Below, in pieces: positions 49,499 through 57,962 of a stretch of DNA of 64,000 bases. The DNA lies in the NCBI RefSeq assembly GCF_004886325.1, contig NZ_QXFN01000001.1:1-64000 (forward strand). Reading direction: 5' to 3'. The stretch's first letter is position 1. Every line of letters starts with the position of its first letter. The stretch comes from Cellulomonas telluris (GTDB taxonomy: Bacteria; Actinomycetota; Actinomycetes; Actinomycetales; Cellulomonadaceae). The position numbers and the translations under genes were made by a program. The notes under the pieces are model-generated. The model was given only the letters and a program-made list of their open reading frames with translations. It was not told where the DNA came from and did no database searches.

Positions 49499-50467
49499 AT
49501 GCCTCGTACCCCGCACCTGCCCCTGCCCGACCTCACCGGCCGCCGCGCCCTCGTCACCGGCGGCAGCGACGGGATCGGCCTCGGCATCGCCCTGCGGCTC
49601 GCGGCCGCCGGTGCGGAGCTGCTGCTGCCCGTCCGCAACCGCACCAAGGGTGGGGCCGCCGTGGAGCACATCCGCCGCGCGCACCCCGGGGCGCGGGTGA
49701 CGCTGCACGACCTCGACCTCGCGTCCCTCGGCTCCGTGGCCGCCCTCGGCGAGGAGCTGCGCGGCGACGGCCGGCCGGTCCACCTGCTCGTCAACAACGC
49801 GGGGGTCATGACCCCGCCGGACCGGCAGACGACCGTCGACGGCTTCGAGCTGCAGCTCGGCACGAACCACCTGGGGCACGTGGCCCTCGTGGCGCACCTC
49901 CTGCCCCTGCTGGCCGCGGGCCGGGCCCGTGTGACGTCCCAGCTCAGCGTGGCCGCCCGGTACGGCGCGGTGGGCTGGACCGACCTCAACTCCGAGACGT
50001 TCTACGACGGCCGGCGCGCGTACGCCCAGTCGAAGGTCGCGTTCGGCCTGTGGGCCCTCGAGCTGGACCGGCGCAGCAGCGCCGCCGGCTGGGGCATCAC
50101 GAGCAACGTCTCGCACCCGGGCGTCGCCCCGACGAGCCTGCTCGTCGCCCGCCCGGAGATCGGCCGGGACCGTGACACCCCCCAGATCGCCCTGATCCGC
50201 CGGCTGTCGCGCGCGGGCGTCCTGCTCGGCACCGCGGAGAGCGCCGGGCTGCCCGCGCTGCTCGCCGCCACGTCCCCGCAGGCGCAGGGCGGGCGCCTCT
50301 ACGGCCCGTCCGGTCCCGGCAACCTCGGCGGCGCCCCCGCGGAGCACGCCCTGTTCCGCCCGCTGCGCGACGTGGCGGAGGCCGGGCGCGTGTGGCGGGT
50401 CTCCGAGGAGCTGACGGGGGTCCCGTTCCGGCTCCCCGCCGCGACCGGGCGTGCCCCCCGCGCGTGA
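49499..50467 (+). CDS. SDR oxidoreductase (light-dependent protochlorophyllide reductase-like clade)
   Basis: 322 residues with '[20 protein letters not shown]', NNAGVM, '[19 protein letters not shown]' and the catalytic region '[11 protein letters not shown]' with '[16 protein letters not shown]' (Tyr-x3-Lys). This is the retinol-dehydrogenase-like SDR clade, and the photochemical activity is not implied. Probably co-transcribed with the DUF3159 gene and controlled by the divergent MmyB-type regulator. Confidence 0.9.
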   Translation: MPRTPHLPLPDLTGRRALVTGGSDGIGLGIALRLAAAGAELLLPVRNRTKGGAAVEHIRRAHPGARVTLHDLDLASLGSVAALGEELRGDGRPVHLLVNNAGVMTPPDRQTTVDGFELQLGTNHLGHVALVAHLLPLLAAGRARVTSQLSVAARYGAVGWTDLNSETFYDGRRAYAQSKVAFGLWALELDRRSSAAGWGITSNVSHPGVAPTSLLVARPEIGRDRDTPQIALIRRLSRAGVLLGTAESAGLPALLAATSPQAQGGRLYGPSGPGNLGGAPAEHALFRPLRDVAEAGRVWRVSEELTGVPFRLPAATGRAPRA

Positions 50468-50589
50468 GCCGGTCCGGCCGGGTGCGTCCCGCCGTCGCCG
50501 GGCCCGGGGCGCACCCGTCCCGTCCCTCGCCGGTACCCGCCCCCGGCGAGTGGCGCGGCACGGCGGGCGCCGTGGGGCAGGCTTCCGGC

Positions 50590-51220
50590 ATGCGCGCGAT
50601 CCGCCCTGCCACGCGGTCGAGGGACGACCTGCGCCGGCACTTCGACGACGCGGCGCAGCGGCTCGGGTCGCTGCCCGACCCCGCGCCACCACCACCTCGT
50701 CCTGCCCCTCGTCGCTGCGCTCGAGCGCACGTGCGAGGTGCTGGAGGTCGCAGGGCCGGTGGACCACCGCGGTAGGGCACGGCGGCGCCCGTCCGGGCTG
50801 GTCGAGCGGCGCGTGGCTCACGCCGGGCAGCGCCGCCCAGCTGGCCGCCGTGGGCCTCGGTGCGCCGGTGCCGCAGGACCGCCGGCAGCTGCGTGTGGGC
50901 GGCCGCCCGCTGTGGACGACCGGCGTGGCGGACGACGTCGTCCACCTCCACTTCACGGAGCTCTGCGAGGCCCCACCTCGACCGGTGACCTGCTGGAGCT
51001 GGCCGATCGCTACCGGACCCTCGTCCTCGCCGGTGTCCCTGCGCTCTCGAGCGCGACGGAGGACGCCCGTCGCCGCTTCGCCGACCTCGTCGACGTCTGC
51101 TGGGACCGCGACGTCCGGCTCGTGGTCCTCGCCGCCCGAGGTGCGACGGAGACCCTGGACGCCGGCGTCACCGACCACGCGCGCACGGCGAGCCGCCTCA
51201 GTTTGCTCCGGCACGCGTGA
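50590..51220 (+). pseudogene. Decayed zapE/AFG1-like ATPase gene
   Basis: Fragments of a ZapE/AFG1 P-loop ATPase occur in order but in different frames: 'HHLVLPLVAALERTCEVLEV' with 'GPVDHR', then 'QLRVGGRPLWTTGVADDVVH' with 'LHFTELCEAP', and finally 'TSTGDLLELADRYRTLVLAG', 'SATEDARRRFADLVDVCWDR' and 'ARTASRLSLLRHA'. The Walker A region is missing, and at least two frame changes are needed (one near 50973). A gene with a large deletion, not a sequencing slip. Confidence 0.65.
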
Positions 51221-51396
51221 GGACCCGGGCGTCGCGTGCACCGCGGCGTCGTCACGGGCCGCCTCCTGGTGCGCTCGGCCGGCCTGCGGGCGCTCCTCGT
51301 CACCGTCCCCCGTCCCTTGCCGGCGCCGCCGCGTCGCTGCCAGCCTGGAGGTCCCGTGGTCCAGGTGCGCCACGCCGTGAGGAAGGAGCCGCGACC

Positions 51397-51753
51397 ATGG
51401 CCACGGTGGCCGACCACGACGCCTACGTCGCCGCAGCGCCGGAGCCCTTCCGGCCCGTGCTGGAACGGCTGCGCGCGATCCTGACCCGCGCCCTGCCAGA
51501 CGCCGAGGAGATCGTGGCGTACGGCATGCCCGGCTTCCGGGTGGGCGACTCGGTGGTCGCGAGCTACGCGGCGTTCAGCAGGCAGTGCGGGCTGTACGTC
51601 CTCCCGCACGCGGTCTCCGAGCACGCCGAGGAGATCGCGGCCGCCGGTCTGAAGGCGACCAAGACCGGCATCACCTTCTCGCCGCGTCGCCCGGTCCCGG
51701 ACGACCTCGTCGAACGGCTGGCGCGGACGTCCCGCGAGGGCGCCGGGGCCTGA
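51397..51753 (+). CDS. DUF1801 (YdhG/frataxin-like fold) protein
   Basis: 118 residues from ATG 51397 behind GAGGAAGGAG. 'DAYVAAAPEPFRPVLERLRA', 'LPDAEEIVAYGMPGFRVGD' and 'CGLYVLPHAVSEHAEEIAAA' are typical of DUF1801 proteins, some of which have been described as iron chaperones. Function here is not established. Confidence 0.85.
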   Translation: MATVADHDAYVAAAPEPFRPVLERLRAILTRALPDAEEIVAYGMPGFRVGDSVVASYAAFSRQCGLYVLPHAVSEHAEEIAAAGLKATKTGITFSPRRPVPDDLVERLARTSREGAGA

Positions 51754-51778
51754 CGGCTCGGGACGACCGCGACACCAT

Positions 51779-51793
51779 GTGAAGCGCTTCGAC
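51779..51793. promoter_or_regulatory. LacI-type operator upstream of the GH5 cellulase
   Basis: GTGAAGCGCTTCGAC contains the palindromic core GAAGCGCTTC and matches the site before the GH43 gene at its first eight positions. It lies 66 bases before the cellulase start. Confidence 0.5.
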
Positions 51794-51858
51794 GGGGTGT
51801 GCACGGGCGCACCGGTCTGGTGGCATGACCTGCCCCCACTCCTGGAAGGAACCCTCCC

Positions 51859-53460
51859 GTGCACGTTCTGCGCAAGGTGCTGACCGCGACCGCGGCAGCC
51901 GTCGTCGCCGTCGTCGGCTCGGTCGCGGCCACCGGGACGGCGAGCGCCGCCGCCGGCTGCCGGGTCGACTACACCGTGGCCAGCCAGTGGCAGGGCGGCT
52001 TCCAGGCCAACGTGCAGGTGACCAACCTCGGCGACCCCGTCACCGGGTGGGACCTGCGCTTCTCGTTCGGCGCCGGGCAGGTCGTCAGCCAGCTCTGGAA
52101 CGGCGTCGTGACGCAGTCCGGCGCGGCCGTCTCGGTGCGCAACGCCCCGTACAACGCGTCCCTGCCCGGCAACGGCTCGGCGTCGTTCGGCTTCACCGGC
52201 ACGTCCACCGGCAGCAACCCCGTGCCGACCACGTTCACGCTCAACGGCGTCACCTGCACCGGCCGCCCGGTCAGCCCGACCAGCACGCCGTCCACCTCGC
52301 CGACGAGCACGCCCACCCAGTCACCGCGGCCGACCACCACGCCGTCCCCCACGCCCACCAGCGGACCGGTCACGGTCGGCGCCCGGCAGCTCGTCGCCGA
52401 CATGGGCGCGGGCTGGAACCTCGGCAACCAGCTCGAGGCGAACATCGACGGCGTGCCGAGCGAGACGGCGTGGGGCAACCCCGTCGTCACGGGCGCGCTC
52501 CTCGACCGGGTCAAGGCCGCCGGCTTCCGGACCGTCCGCATCCCCGTGTCGTACCTCGCGAAGATCGGCCCCGCCCCGAGCCACACGGTCGACCCGGCCT
52601 GGCTCGCGCGGATCCAGGAGGTCGTCGACCTCGCGTACGACCGCGGGCTGCACGTGATCATCAACATGCACGGCGACGGCTACAAGAGCGTCGGCGGCGC
52701 CTGGCTCATCTGCGACGCGGCGAACCAGGACCAGATCCGGGACAAGTACCGAGCGGTCTGGCAGCAGGTGGCGACCCGGTTCCAGGGGTACGGCGGGCGC
52801 CTGATCTTCGAGTCGATGAACGAGAACTTCGACGGGCAGTACGGCGCCCCCACGCAGCCCTGCTACTCGAACATCAACGCGTACAACCAGATCTTCGTCG
52901 ACACCGTGCGCCGCACCGGCGGCACGAACACCTCGCGGTGGCTGCTCGTGCCCGGCTGGAACACGAACATCGACTACACCACCGGCGGCTACGGCTTCGT
53001 GATCCCCAGCGACCAGCACCGGTCCTCCGCGATCCCCGCGAACGAGCAGCGCCTCATGATCTCCGCGCACTACTACGACCCGTGGGACTTCACCGGCACG
53101 GAGAGCGGTGCGATCACGCAGTGGGGCCCGAACGCGACCGACCGCGCGCGGACCTCGACCTGGGGCCAGCAGGACTTCATGGACGCGCAGCTGAAGAAGA
53201 TGCACGACGCGTTCGTCGTCAAGGGCTACCCCGTCTTCATCGGCGAGTACGGCTCGATCGACAAGACCGCGTTCGACGCGTCGAACGACCGGTACCGCGC
53301 CGACTACGCGCGGACCCTCGTCGCGACGGCGAAGAAGTACGGCGCCGCCACCGCCTACTGGGACAACGGCCACAACGGTCAGTACGGGTTCGCGCTGTTC
53401 GACCGGCGGACCGCGACGGTGACCGAGCAGGGGATCATCGACGCGATCATGGGCCGCTGA
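51859..53460 (+). CDS. Secreted CBM2-GH5 cellulase (endoglucanase)
   Basis: 533 residues. The signal peptide (LTATAAAVVAVVGSVAATG, ending ASA) is followed by a type II cellulose-binding module at about residues 34-136, with the terminal Cys pair and exposed Trp (QWQGGFQANVQVTNLG, VTGWDLRFSF, LWNGV). A Thr/Ser/Pro linker and a GH5 barrel follow. In GH5 the acid/base Glu lies in 'IFESMNENFDGQYG' (family usually has NEP) and the nucleophile in 'PVFIGEYGSID'. Hydrolyses beta-1,4-glucan outside the cell. GTG start with GGAAGG upstream. Expected to respond to cello-oligosaccharides through the LacI-type site. Confidence 0.95.
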   Translation: MHVLRKVLTATAAAVVAVVGSVAATGTASAAAGCRVDYTVASQWQGGFQANVQVTNLGDPVTGWDLRFSFGAGQVVSQLWNGVVTQSGAAVSVRNAPYNASLPGNGSASFGFTGTSTGSNPVPTTFTLNGVTCTGRPVSPTSTPSTSPTSTPTQSPRPTTTPSPTPTSGPVTVGARQLVADMGAGWNLGNQLEANIDGVPSETAWGNPVVTGALLDRVKAAGFRTVRIPVSYLAKIGPAPSHTVDPAWLARIQEVVDLAYDRGLHVIINMHGDGYKSVGGAWLICDAANQDQIRDKYRAVWQQVATRFQGYGGRLIFESMNENFDGQYGAPTQPCYSNINAYNQIFVDTVRRTGGTNTSRWLLVPGWNTNIDYTTGGYGFVIPSDQHRSSAIPANEQRLMISAHYYDPWDFTGTESGAITQWGPNATDRARTSTWGQQDFMDAQLKKMHDAFVVKGYPVFIGEYGSIDKTAFDASNDRYRADYARTLVATAKKYGAATAYWDNGHNGQYGFALFDRRTATVTEQGIIDAIMGR

Positions 53461-53478
53461 CCGCGGCCGCCCGGCGGG

Positions 53479-54456
53479 CTACCCGGCGTCCCGCTGCTCC
53501 AGCCAGGTGAGGATCGCCCGGGTCGTCTCGTCGGGGAGCTCCTGCTGGATCCAGTGGCCGCAGTCGAGCTCGACCACGTCGACGTCCGGCACGAACGTGG
53601 TCAGGTGCGGCGCGCGCGCGACGGTGTCCCGGGTCCCGTAGACCATCAGGGCGGGGCGGCGGACGACCGGGTCGACATCCGCGAGCAGGTGCCAGTTGCG
53701 GTCCAGGTTCCGGTACCAGTTCAGGCCGGCGGTGAACCCGGACGCCTCGAAGGCGGAGACGAAGACGGCCAGCTCGTCGTCGCTCATCAGCGGCTCGCCG
53801 AGCGGCGCCTCCTGGCGGGCGACGTCGATCAGCATCATCCCCGAGGGCGGCGCCGCGGGCGGCAGGTCCGTGCGGTACAGGTTGCGCAGGAAGCGGGCCG
53901 GGTCAGCCTCGAGCACGGCGTCCGCGACGCCGGGCTGCCGGTTGAGGTGGACGAAGTAGAAGTCCTCGCCGAGCACGTCGGCCATGACCTCGACCCACGG
54001 CCGCTCCCCGCGCTCCTGGTACGGCAGGCTCAGCGCGACCACCTTGTCGACCCGGCTCGGGTGCAGCACGGCCAGCCCCCACACGACCATCGCGCCCCAG
54101 TCGTGACCGACGAACACGGCGTCGTCGTAGCCGTAGTGGTCGAGCAGGGCCACGAGGTCACCGGTCAGGTGCGTGATGTCGTAGTCCGTCACCTCGGTGG
54201 GGCGGGACGAGCCGCCGAACCCCCGCTGGTTCGGCGCGATGACGTGGTAGCCCGCGGCGGCGAGGGCGTGCACCTGGTGCCGCCAGGAGTACGCGAGCTC
54301 GGGCCACCCGTGGCACAGGACGACGGGCCGGCCGGCGTTCTCGCGGCCGGCCTCGAACACCTCGAGCTCCACGCCGCCGAGCGGCACGAGGGTGGGCTCG
54401 GGGAAGGCGGCGAGGTCGGGGCGGGACGGGGCGGAGGGACTGCTCGGTGAGGTCAT
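53479..54456 (-). CDS. Alpha/beta hydrolase, epoxide hydrolase-like
   Basis: 325 residues. Oxyanion motif 'LCHGWPELAYSWRHQV', nucleophile elbow 'VFVGHDWGAMVVWGLA' (Asp nucleophile, as in epoxide hydrolases and haloalkane dehalogenases), and 'LDCGHWIQQELPDETTRAIL' with the catalytic His. The cap-domain Tyr region is consistent with epoxide hydrolase. Convergent with the cellulase gene at 18 bases. Confidence 0.9.
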   Translation of the reverse strand: MTSPSSPSAPSRPDLAAFPEPTLVPLGGVELEVFEAGRENAGRPVVLCHGWPELAYSWRHQVHALAAAGYHVIAPNQRGFGGSSRPTEVTDYDITHLTGDLVALLDHYGYDDAVFVGHDWGAMVVWGLAVLHPSRVDKVVALSLPYQERGERPWVEVMADVLGEDFYFVHLNRQPGVADAVLEADPARFLRNLYRTDLPPAAPPSGMMLIDVARQEAPLGEPLMSDDELAVFVSAFEASGFTAGLNWYRNLDRNWHLLADVDPVVRRPALMVYGTRDTVARAPHLTTFVPDVDVVELDCGHWIQQELPDETTRAILTWLEQRDAG

Positions 54457-54603
54457 GCCGCCATCGTCCGGACCGAACAGGTCACCTCGTGTCCTGCTCG
54501 TCCCGGTCCGGTGCGGCGGGCCGTCGTGGACGGCGTGAGCAAGGCCCGGACCGGACCGGGCGACGGCATCCGCGGCGCTACGGCGCGCTGCTAGCGTCGC
54601 GCC

Positions 54604-55335
54604 GTGGCCGGACGCGCGCGCTCGCACCCCGCGACGGGCTCGGCCGCGCAGCTCGCACCCGTGCGGACGTCCCTGCACGGCGGCGGCCTCTGGTCCCGGC
54701 GTCTGGCACGCGTCCTGGCCCCCGCGCTCGTCGTCGTCGGGGTGGTGGCCGCCGTCGTCGGGCTGGCGCACTGGCTGGAGCCGACGAGGGACCCCCTGGG
54801 CGAGGTCGCCGTGCCGATGCACCTGCGCCACTCGGAGGGGATCGGCGCGGACCTGCGGCTGGAGATCGGCCTCGTCCCGTACTCGCAGGTCCGGGTGAGC
54901 GGCGTGCCGACCGGTGGGCTGCCCGATCGGGACCACCGCACCGAGCCCCTCGGCGTCGTCGTCGTGCACGCCCCGGACGCGTCGTCGCGCGAGCAGCTGC
55001 TCTCGCGCGCGGACCTGCTGGTCCGGGGCGTCGCCGTGCTGGTCGCTGCCGTGGCCCTGCGCCCGGTGCTCCTGGCGATCGCCCACGCCCACGCCTTCCG
55101 GCCGGCGCACCGGCGTCGGCTGTGGGTGGTCGCCGGCTGCGTCGTGGCCGGCGGGTACGTCGCGCCGCTGCTGCCCTGGGGGGCGAGCGCGTCGGTGCTG
55201 GCACGGCTGGAGGGCGCGTACGGGCTGTCGGTGAGCCCGACGCACCACGTCGAGGCCGTCGTCGTCGCGGCGCTCGTCGTGCTCGTCGGCGCCGCTCTCC
55301 GCACCGAGGGGCCCACGCCGCGTGCAGGAGAGTGA
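54604..55335 (+). CDS. Membrane protein, DUF2975-like
   Basis: 243 residues from GTG 54604, six bases after TAGCGT. An N-terminal helix (VLAPALVVVGVVAAVVGLAH), an extracytoplasmic beta-rich segment of about 90 residues, then three helices (LLVRGVAVLVAAVALRPVLL; LWVVAGCVVAGGYVAPLLPW; VEAVVVAALVVLVGAALRT). The arrangement recalls DUF2975 but with no HTH partner. Overlaps the next gene's upstream region. Confidence 0.6.
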   Translation: MAGRARSHPATGSAAQLAPVRTSLHGGGLWSRRLARVLAPALVVVGVVAAVVGLAHWLEPTRDPLGEVAVPMHLRHSEGIGADLRLEIGLVPYSQVRVSGVPTGGLPDRDHRTEPLGVVVVHAPDASSREQLLSRADLLVRGVAVLVAAVALRPVLLAIAHAHAFRPAHRRRLWVVAGCVVAGGYVAPLLPWGASASVLARLEGAYGLSVSPTHHVEAVVVAALVVLVGAALRTEGPTPRAGE

Positions 55336-55339
55336 GGCC

Positions 55340-56053
55340 GTGGACCCGAGACCCAGCCCCTACCCCCTTCCCCCCGTTCCCGGCCGTGTGCCGGCACGCG
55401 AGCGGACGGTGCGGGTCGTGACGCACCCGGAGGCGACCCACCACGTCGACGGCCTGGTGGGCGGACAGTTCGACTCGCCCCTGACGGCGCGCGGGGAGCG
55501 GGAGGCCGGGCTGATCGCGGCGGCGCTGCGCGACGTCGTCCCGCCAGACCACCGGGTCGCCGTCGCGTCGTCGGACCTGCGGCGCACGCGGACGACCGCG
55601 GCGGTCGTCGGCGCGGCGCTCGGCGTCGAGCCGACGCTCGACCCGCGGCTGCGCGAGAAGTCCTACGGGGAGGCCGGTGGGAGGCCGCAGTCGTGGCTCG
55701 ACGCCCGCTTCGTGCCGCCGCCGGCCGTCGGCGACCGCCTCCGTCACCGCGAGGGCGTGGCCGGCGCGGAGACTCGGCTCGACGTCGCGGTGCGCGCCTA
55801 CGCGGCCATGACGGACCTCCTCGGGCAGGACGTCGACGAGCTCGTGGTCGTGACCCACGGGTTCACGGCCGGCCTCCTCGTCGCCGCCTGGATCGGCATG
55901 CCGGTCGAGGCCGCGGGCCACGTCGCCTTCCCGGTGCCCTCCGGGAGCATCACGACGCTCCGCGAGGACGGGTACTTCCACAACCGCGCCGTGGTGGCCG
56001 TCGGCGACGTCGCCCACCTGCGCGGCCCGGGCACGCGCCCCGGGGACGACTGA
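55340..56053 (+). CDS. Histidine phosphatase-superfamily protein with altered RHG motif
   Basis: 237 residues from GTG 55340, nine bases after GGAG. The fold is clear: 'DSPLTARGEREAGLIAAAL', 'VAVASSDLRRTRTTAAVVG', and the second catalytic His in 'ELVVVTHGFTAGLLVAA'. The first motif, normally RHG, reads THP ('VRVVTHPEATHHV'), losing the phosphate-binding Arg. Either a weak phosphatase or a non-enzymatic relative. Follows the membrane protein by five bases. Confidence 0.8.
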   Translation: MDPRPSPYPLPPVPGRVPARERTVRVVTHPEATHHVDGLVGGQFDSPLTARGEREAGLIAAALRDVVPPDHRVAVASSDLRRTRTTAAVVGAALGVEPTLDPRLREKSYGEAGGRPQSWLDARFVPPPAVGDRLRHREGVAGAETRLDVAVRAYAAMTDLLGQDVDELVVVTHGFTAGLLVAAWIGMPVEAAGHVAFPVPSGSITTLREDGYFHNRAVVAVGDVAHLRGPGTRPGDD

Positions 56054-56113
56054 GGGTCCGGAACCGCTCGGGCGGACGCTCCGGCTCGGCACCGGGCCCG
56101 CCGCCCGTCCCGG

Positions 56114-56950
56114 TCAGCCCGGGACCGGCAGACCCGCCGGCCGGTCCGCGTAGGAGCGCGGCTCCAGCCGGACGCCGGCGCGCGGCCCCGTCGCGAGCCC
56201 GAGCCCCAGGGCGGCCAGCACCCGCGCCACCTCGTCGGCGGCCAGCGATCCGTGCCGCTCGAGCACCAGGTGCACGCGGCCGTGGACCCGCTCCGCCCGG
56301 TGCACCGCCAGGATCGTCGTGGAGACGGTGGTGTGGTGCGGGAACCGGGCGCGGGCCGTGGCCTCGTCCGCGTGCTCCAGCACCACGAGGCTGCCCGCGC
56401 CGGCCAGCTCGGCGCGCAGCGCGTCGGCGCGCCAGTGCGCCGGCGCGTCCACCTCCCCCGTGACGTGCCGGGAGCGGTTCGCGGACGAGATGACGAGCGG
56501 CCCGCCGCCGACCGCGTCCGCGGCCGCCGCGAGGAACCGCTGCGACGGGCACCTGTCACCCGGCACGATCACCTGCGTGGTCGTCGTCCTCCCGTCCCGC
56601 GCGGTCAGGCCGGGCGGGACGTGCGCGGCGGCCGGCCCGCGGAACCCGAAGGGGCCGAGCTCGCCGAAGGCCGCGACGACGTCCGCCACCAGGCCCGGGG
56701 ACACGCCGGGAGGCAGCTGCGACAGGTCGAACGCGTCGAGGACACGCCCCGTCGGCGCGGTGAGGCTGCCCGTCTGGTCCCGGGGCCGCCCCTTGAGGGC
56801 GTTGAGCCGCTGCACCGCGTCACCGCGGGCGGTCAGGGCGTAGATGTTCCCGAAGCCGTGCGCGACGGCGTGGCCGTCGGCGAGGAGCCTCGCCGCGAGC
56901 GCTACGTCACCGGGCCGGTCGAGGACGAGACGTCCGTGGTCGTCGGACAT
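56114..56950 (-). CDS. Sua5/YciO/YrdC-domain protein
   Basis: 278 residues. YrdC-type signatures 'GDAVQRLNALKGRPRDQ' (KGRP) and 'GGPLVISSANRSRHVTGEVD' are present. TsaC/Sua5 enzymes make threonylcarbamoyl-AMP for t6A37 of tRNA. Here the N-terminus has 'HGFGNIYALTARG' where the family expects 'P.ETVYGLG', so it may be a paralogue with a different acyl group rather than the housekeeping enzyme. Confidence 0.72.
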   Translation of the reverse strand: MSDDHGRLVLDRPGDVALAARLLADGHAVAHGFGNIYALTARGDAVQRLNALKGRPRDQTGSLTAPTGRVLDAFDLSQLPPGVSPGLVADVVAAFGELGPFGFRGPAAAHVPPGLTARDGRTTTTQVIVPGDRCPSQRFLAAAADAVGGGPLVISSANRSRHVTGEVDAPAHWRADALRAELAGAGSLVVLEHADEATARARFPHHTTVSTTILAVHRAERVHGRVHLVLERHGSLAADEVARVLAALGLGLATGPRAGVRLEPRSYADRPAGLPVPG

Positions 56951-56987
56951 GGCGGGCCTCCCAGGGGTCTCCTGGGAGGACTGCGCT

Positions 56988-57013
56988 GCCCTGCCCCGGA
57001 TACGGGGCAGGGC
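56988..57013 (-). terminator. Perfect hairpin after the AraC-type regulator
   Basis: GCCCTGCCCCG (56988-56998) and CGGGGCAGGGC (57003-57013) pair fully around a four-base loop. It lies nine bases past the regulator stop on the minus strand. Confidence 0.75.
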
Positions 57014-57021
57014 GGGCGATC

Positions 57022-57891
57022 TCAGGCGGGCTCGACCGGCAGCCAGAGCTCGACCGTCGCCGTGCTGAAGTCGTCGGCGCGCTCGAGCACCGCGACGACC
57101 TCAGGACCCGGGCGCAGGCGCCACGGGTTCGAGGGGAACCATTCCGTCGCCGTCGCGGCCCACACGGTCTGCAGCGTCTCCGGGTAGGGGCCGGCGGCGC
57201 GGAAGACCGCCCAGGAGCCCGCCTCCACGGGGATGACGTCGAGATCGCCGGGGACCTCCACCGCGTCCGAGACCGCGACGCCGTGCAGGTAGGTCAGCGG
57301 GGTGCCCTCGCGCCGGTCCGGGTCGAGGTCCGCGCTGACGGCGAGCAGGCCGTGCGGCTCGGCGTCCCCGAGCGCCTTCAGGCGCAGGTGCTCCTGCGGT
57401 GCGAGCGCGGCGACGTGCTCCTGGATCGCGGGGTTGACCCCCTCGTGCCGGAGCGGGACACGGACGGCGTGGCCCGCCAGGCGGAAGGCGGGTCGGGAGG
57501 CGATGCGGACGTCCATGGGGTGCTCTCCTTCGACGGTCAGGCGGAACCTGAGGCGTGGTTGCGTGCGGAAGGGCCCGCCGTCGCGCCGGGCCTGGCCCGG
57601 GGTGACGCCGTGGACCGCCTGGAACGCCCGCCCGAACGCCTCCGCCGAGCCGTAGCCGTGGCGGACGGCGATGCCCAGCAGGTCCTGCGACCCGCTCACC
57701 ACGTCCGCCGCCGCGACGGTCATCCGCCGGCGCCGCACGTACTCCGACAGCGGCATGCCCGCCAGGGACGAGAACATGCGGCGCAGGTGGTACTCGGTGG
57801 TGCCGACCGAGGCGGCGAGGCGGGTCACGTCGAGGTCCTCGGTGAGGCTCTCCTCGACGAGGTCGACGAGCCGGTTGAGCCAGGCGATCAC
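57022..57891 (-). CDS. AraC-type regulator with GyrI-like effector domain
   Basis: 289 residues from GTG 57891 behind GGAAGGGAG. The N-terminal double HTH is clear ('DLDVTRLAASVGTTEYHLRR', 'MFSSLAGMPLSEYVRRRRM', 'RHGYGSAEAFGRAFQAVHGV', 'TPGQARR'). The C-terminal half is a GyrI-like small-molecule-binding domain ('RIASRPAFRLAGHAVRVPL', 'SADLDPDRREGTPLTYLHGV', 'SWAVFRAAGPYPETLQTVWA', 'WFPSNPWRLRPGPEVV'). This is the Rob/SoxS-like layout that responds to toxic organic compounds. Upstream of an esterase-type hydrolase in the same direction. Confidence 0.9.
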   Translation of the reverse strand: MIAWLNRLVDLVEESLTEDLDVTRLAASVGTTEYHLRRMFSSLAGMPLSEYVRRRRMTVAAADVVSGSQDLLGIAVRHGYGSAEAFGRAFQAVHGVTPGQARRDGGPFRTQPRLRFRLTVEGEHPMDVRIASRPAFRLAGHAVRVPLRHEGVNPAIQEHVAALAPQEHLRLKALGDAEPHGLLAVSADLDPDRREGTPLTYLHGVAVSDAVEVPGDLDVIPVEAGSWAVFRAAGPYPETLQTVWAATATEWFPSNPWRLRPGPEVVAVLERADDFSTATVELWLPVEPA

Positions 57892-57962
57892 GGTGCTCCC
57901 TTCCGCCGTCCACCCTGACGGCCGCACGGTCCGCCGGACCCGATCATCGGCGTCCGGATCGA

